Assembly (NCBI GenBank): GCA_014843695.1
Contig: CM026398.1
Coordinates: 48,697,579-48,761,578, forward strand
DNA length: 64,000 nt
Reading direction: 5' to 3'
Origin: Archivesica marissinica
Lineage: Eukaryota; Mollusca; Bivalvia; Venerida; Vesicomyidae
How positions within the stretch are numbered: the stretch's first letter is position 1; every line of letters begins with the position of its first letter. The translations under genes and the position numbers were made by a program. Of the stretch, positions 63,416 through 64,000 are shown one piece after another. Below the pieces are notes generated by a model, which saw only the letters and a program-made list of their open reading frames with translations, was not told the origin of the DNA and ran no database searches.

Positions 63416-63437
63416 GTATCAATTGAACCATTATCCA

Positions 63438-63678
63438 TTAACCCTTTCAACACCACAGACCTCTAAATAGGCTTACAAAAAGTGTAGATCCAGATGAGCC
63501 GGCTCGTAATGAGCCGTCTCATCAGGATCTACACTTGTTGCCAGTGATATGACTATTTTTAGACATAATTACCCATTTTGATAAATGAACTTGTCCAAAT
63601 GTGATTTTCTGATTCATTTATTAGTTTATAAATATCATGGACCAGTCCATGTGAATTACTTGGTGTTGAATGGGTTAA
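63438..63678. mobile_element. P1 MITE, full length
   Basis: TTAACCCTTTCAACACCACAG at the left and ggtgttgaatgggttaa at the right, with palindrome ggctcgtaatgagcc. It starts 23 nt after the exon 27 donor. Confidence 0.85.
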
Positions 63679-63679
63679 C

Positions 63680-64000
63680 TTCACATAAATAAATTATGTG
63701 TCGATTGTTCCTAGCAGGGAACTAGTAATATATATATATATATATTGTCCTCTCTATATCCGGATATATAACAAGCTTAAAGACAACGTATTAGCTGGAT
63801 GATTTATGTTTCCCGTGAAAAAGACTTCAAAGCCGAAAATTCACATAAATAGTTACAAAATTCCGTTATTTAAAACTAGTTGTAGTATAGAGTGATTCAA
63901 TTTTGGGAGAAATTGGTCATTTCCTGTTGTCAGGGCAACAGTCAGCCAAGTGTCCATTCCCATTGACTCCTATAGTAAACTATATGTATGTTTGTATAGT
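63680..64000. other. Intronic sequence to window end
   Basis: A short (ta)n run near 63730; nothing else recognised. Confidence 0.5.

Noticed and set aside
966..63415. CFAP46 as the identity of the gene
   Set aside because: CFAP46 is another giant central-pair protein, but the ERELAAQAMHETGN/AAYKWW block, EGCEVTNLIPG and DLGLRTECC motifs fit my knowledge of CFAP54 better. A blastp of exons 17-20 would settle it.

Overview
This window looks like one continuous piece of an animal nuclear genome: AT-rich, intron-dominated and crowded with short non-autonomous transposons, tRNA-derived SINEs and long minisatellites. The repeat style (several SINE families with Pol III A and B boxes, foldback elements flanked by TTAA, abundant minisatellites) and the gene content suggest a lophotrochozoan, most likely a bivalve mollusc. 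That assignment is inference; no species can be named from the sequence alone.

One protein-coding gene crosses the whole window on the + strand. At least 27 exons between 966 and 63415 can be chained through GT-AG junctions. Reading phase agrees at every junction, giving about 1,488 codons with no internal stop. I recognise the protein as CFAP54, a very large central-pair (C1d projection) protein of motile cilia and flagella. Both ends of the gene lie outside the window. The set includes two microexons (24 nt and 21 nt), two probable phase-neutral cassette exons in an acidic linker, and a possible internal first exon. I see no other well-supported host gene. An antisense coiled-coil reading frame at 46190-46569 sits in an insertion flanked by a 12-bp direct repeat, and a fragment of a LINE reverse transcriptase end lies at about 23600-23764.

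Layout: 1-13 kb holds exons 1-6 with a 120-bp satellite (2.8-4.1 kb), two splice-site-bearing minisatellites (7.66-8.17 and 8.46-9.14 kb) and a 41-bp array (11.6-12.8 kb). 13-20 kb holds a TIR transposon, exon 7, a 4.6-kb CAT-rich array and the 24-nt exon 8. 20-30 kb holds exons 9-15, with arrays seeded on exon edges. 30-40 kb holds exons 16-21 and a 3-kb array of a 16-bp unit. 40-52 kb holds exons 22-25 and candidate cassettes. 52-58 kb is nested transposons, then a 2-kb array derived from a SINE head, including about 0.7 kb of almost pure G/T. 58-64 kb holds exons 26-27.

The most interesting pattern is that several minisatellites are built from, or sit directly on, the splice junctions of this gene. 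Arrays thus carry about 19 copies of an acceptor, about 10 copies of an exon end plus donor, about 7 copies of another donor, and about 22 acceptor-donor modules. A second theme is a set of foldback MITEs with TTAA-CCC...GGG-TTAA ends (piggyBac style). Two of them interrupt SINEs at a TTAA, which gives direct empty-site evidence for the target duplication.
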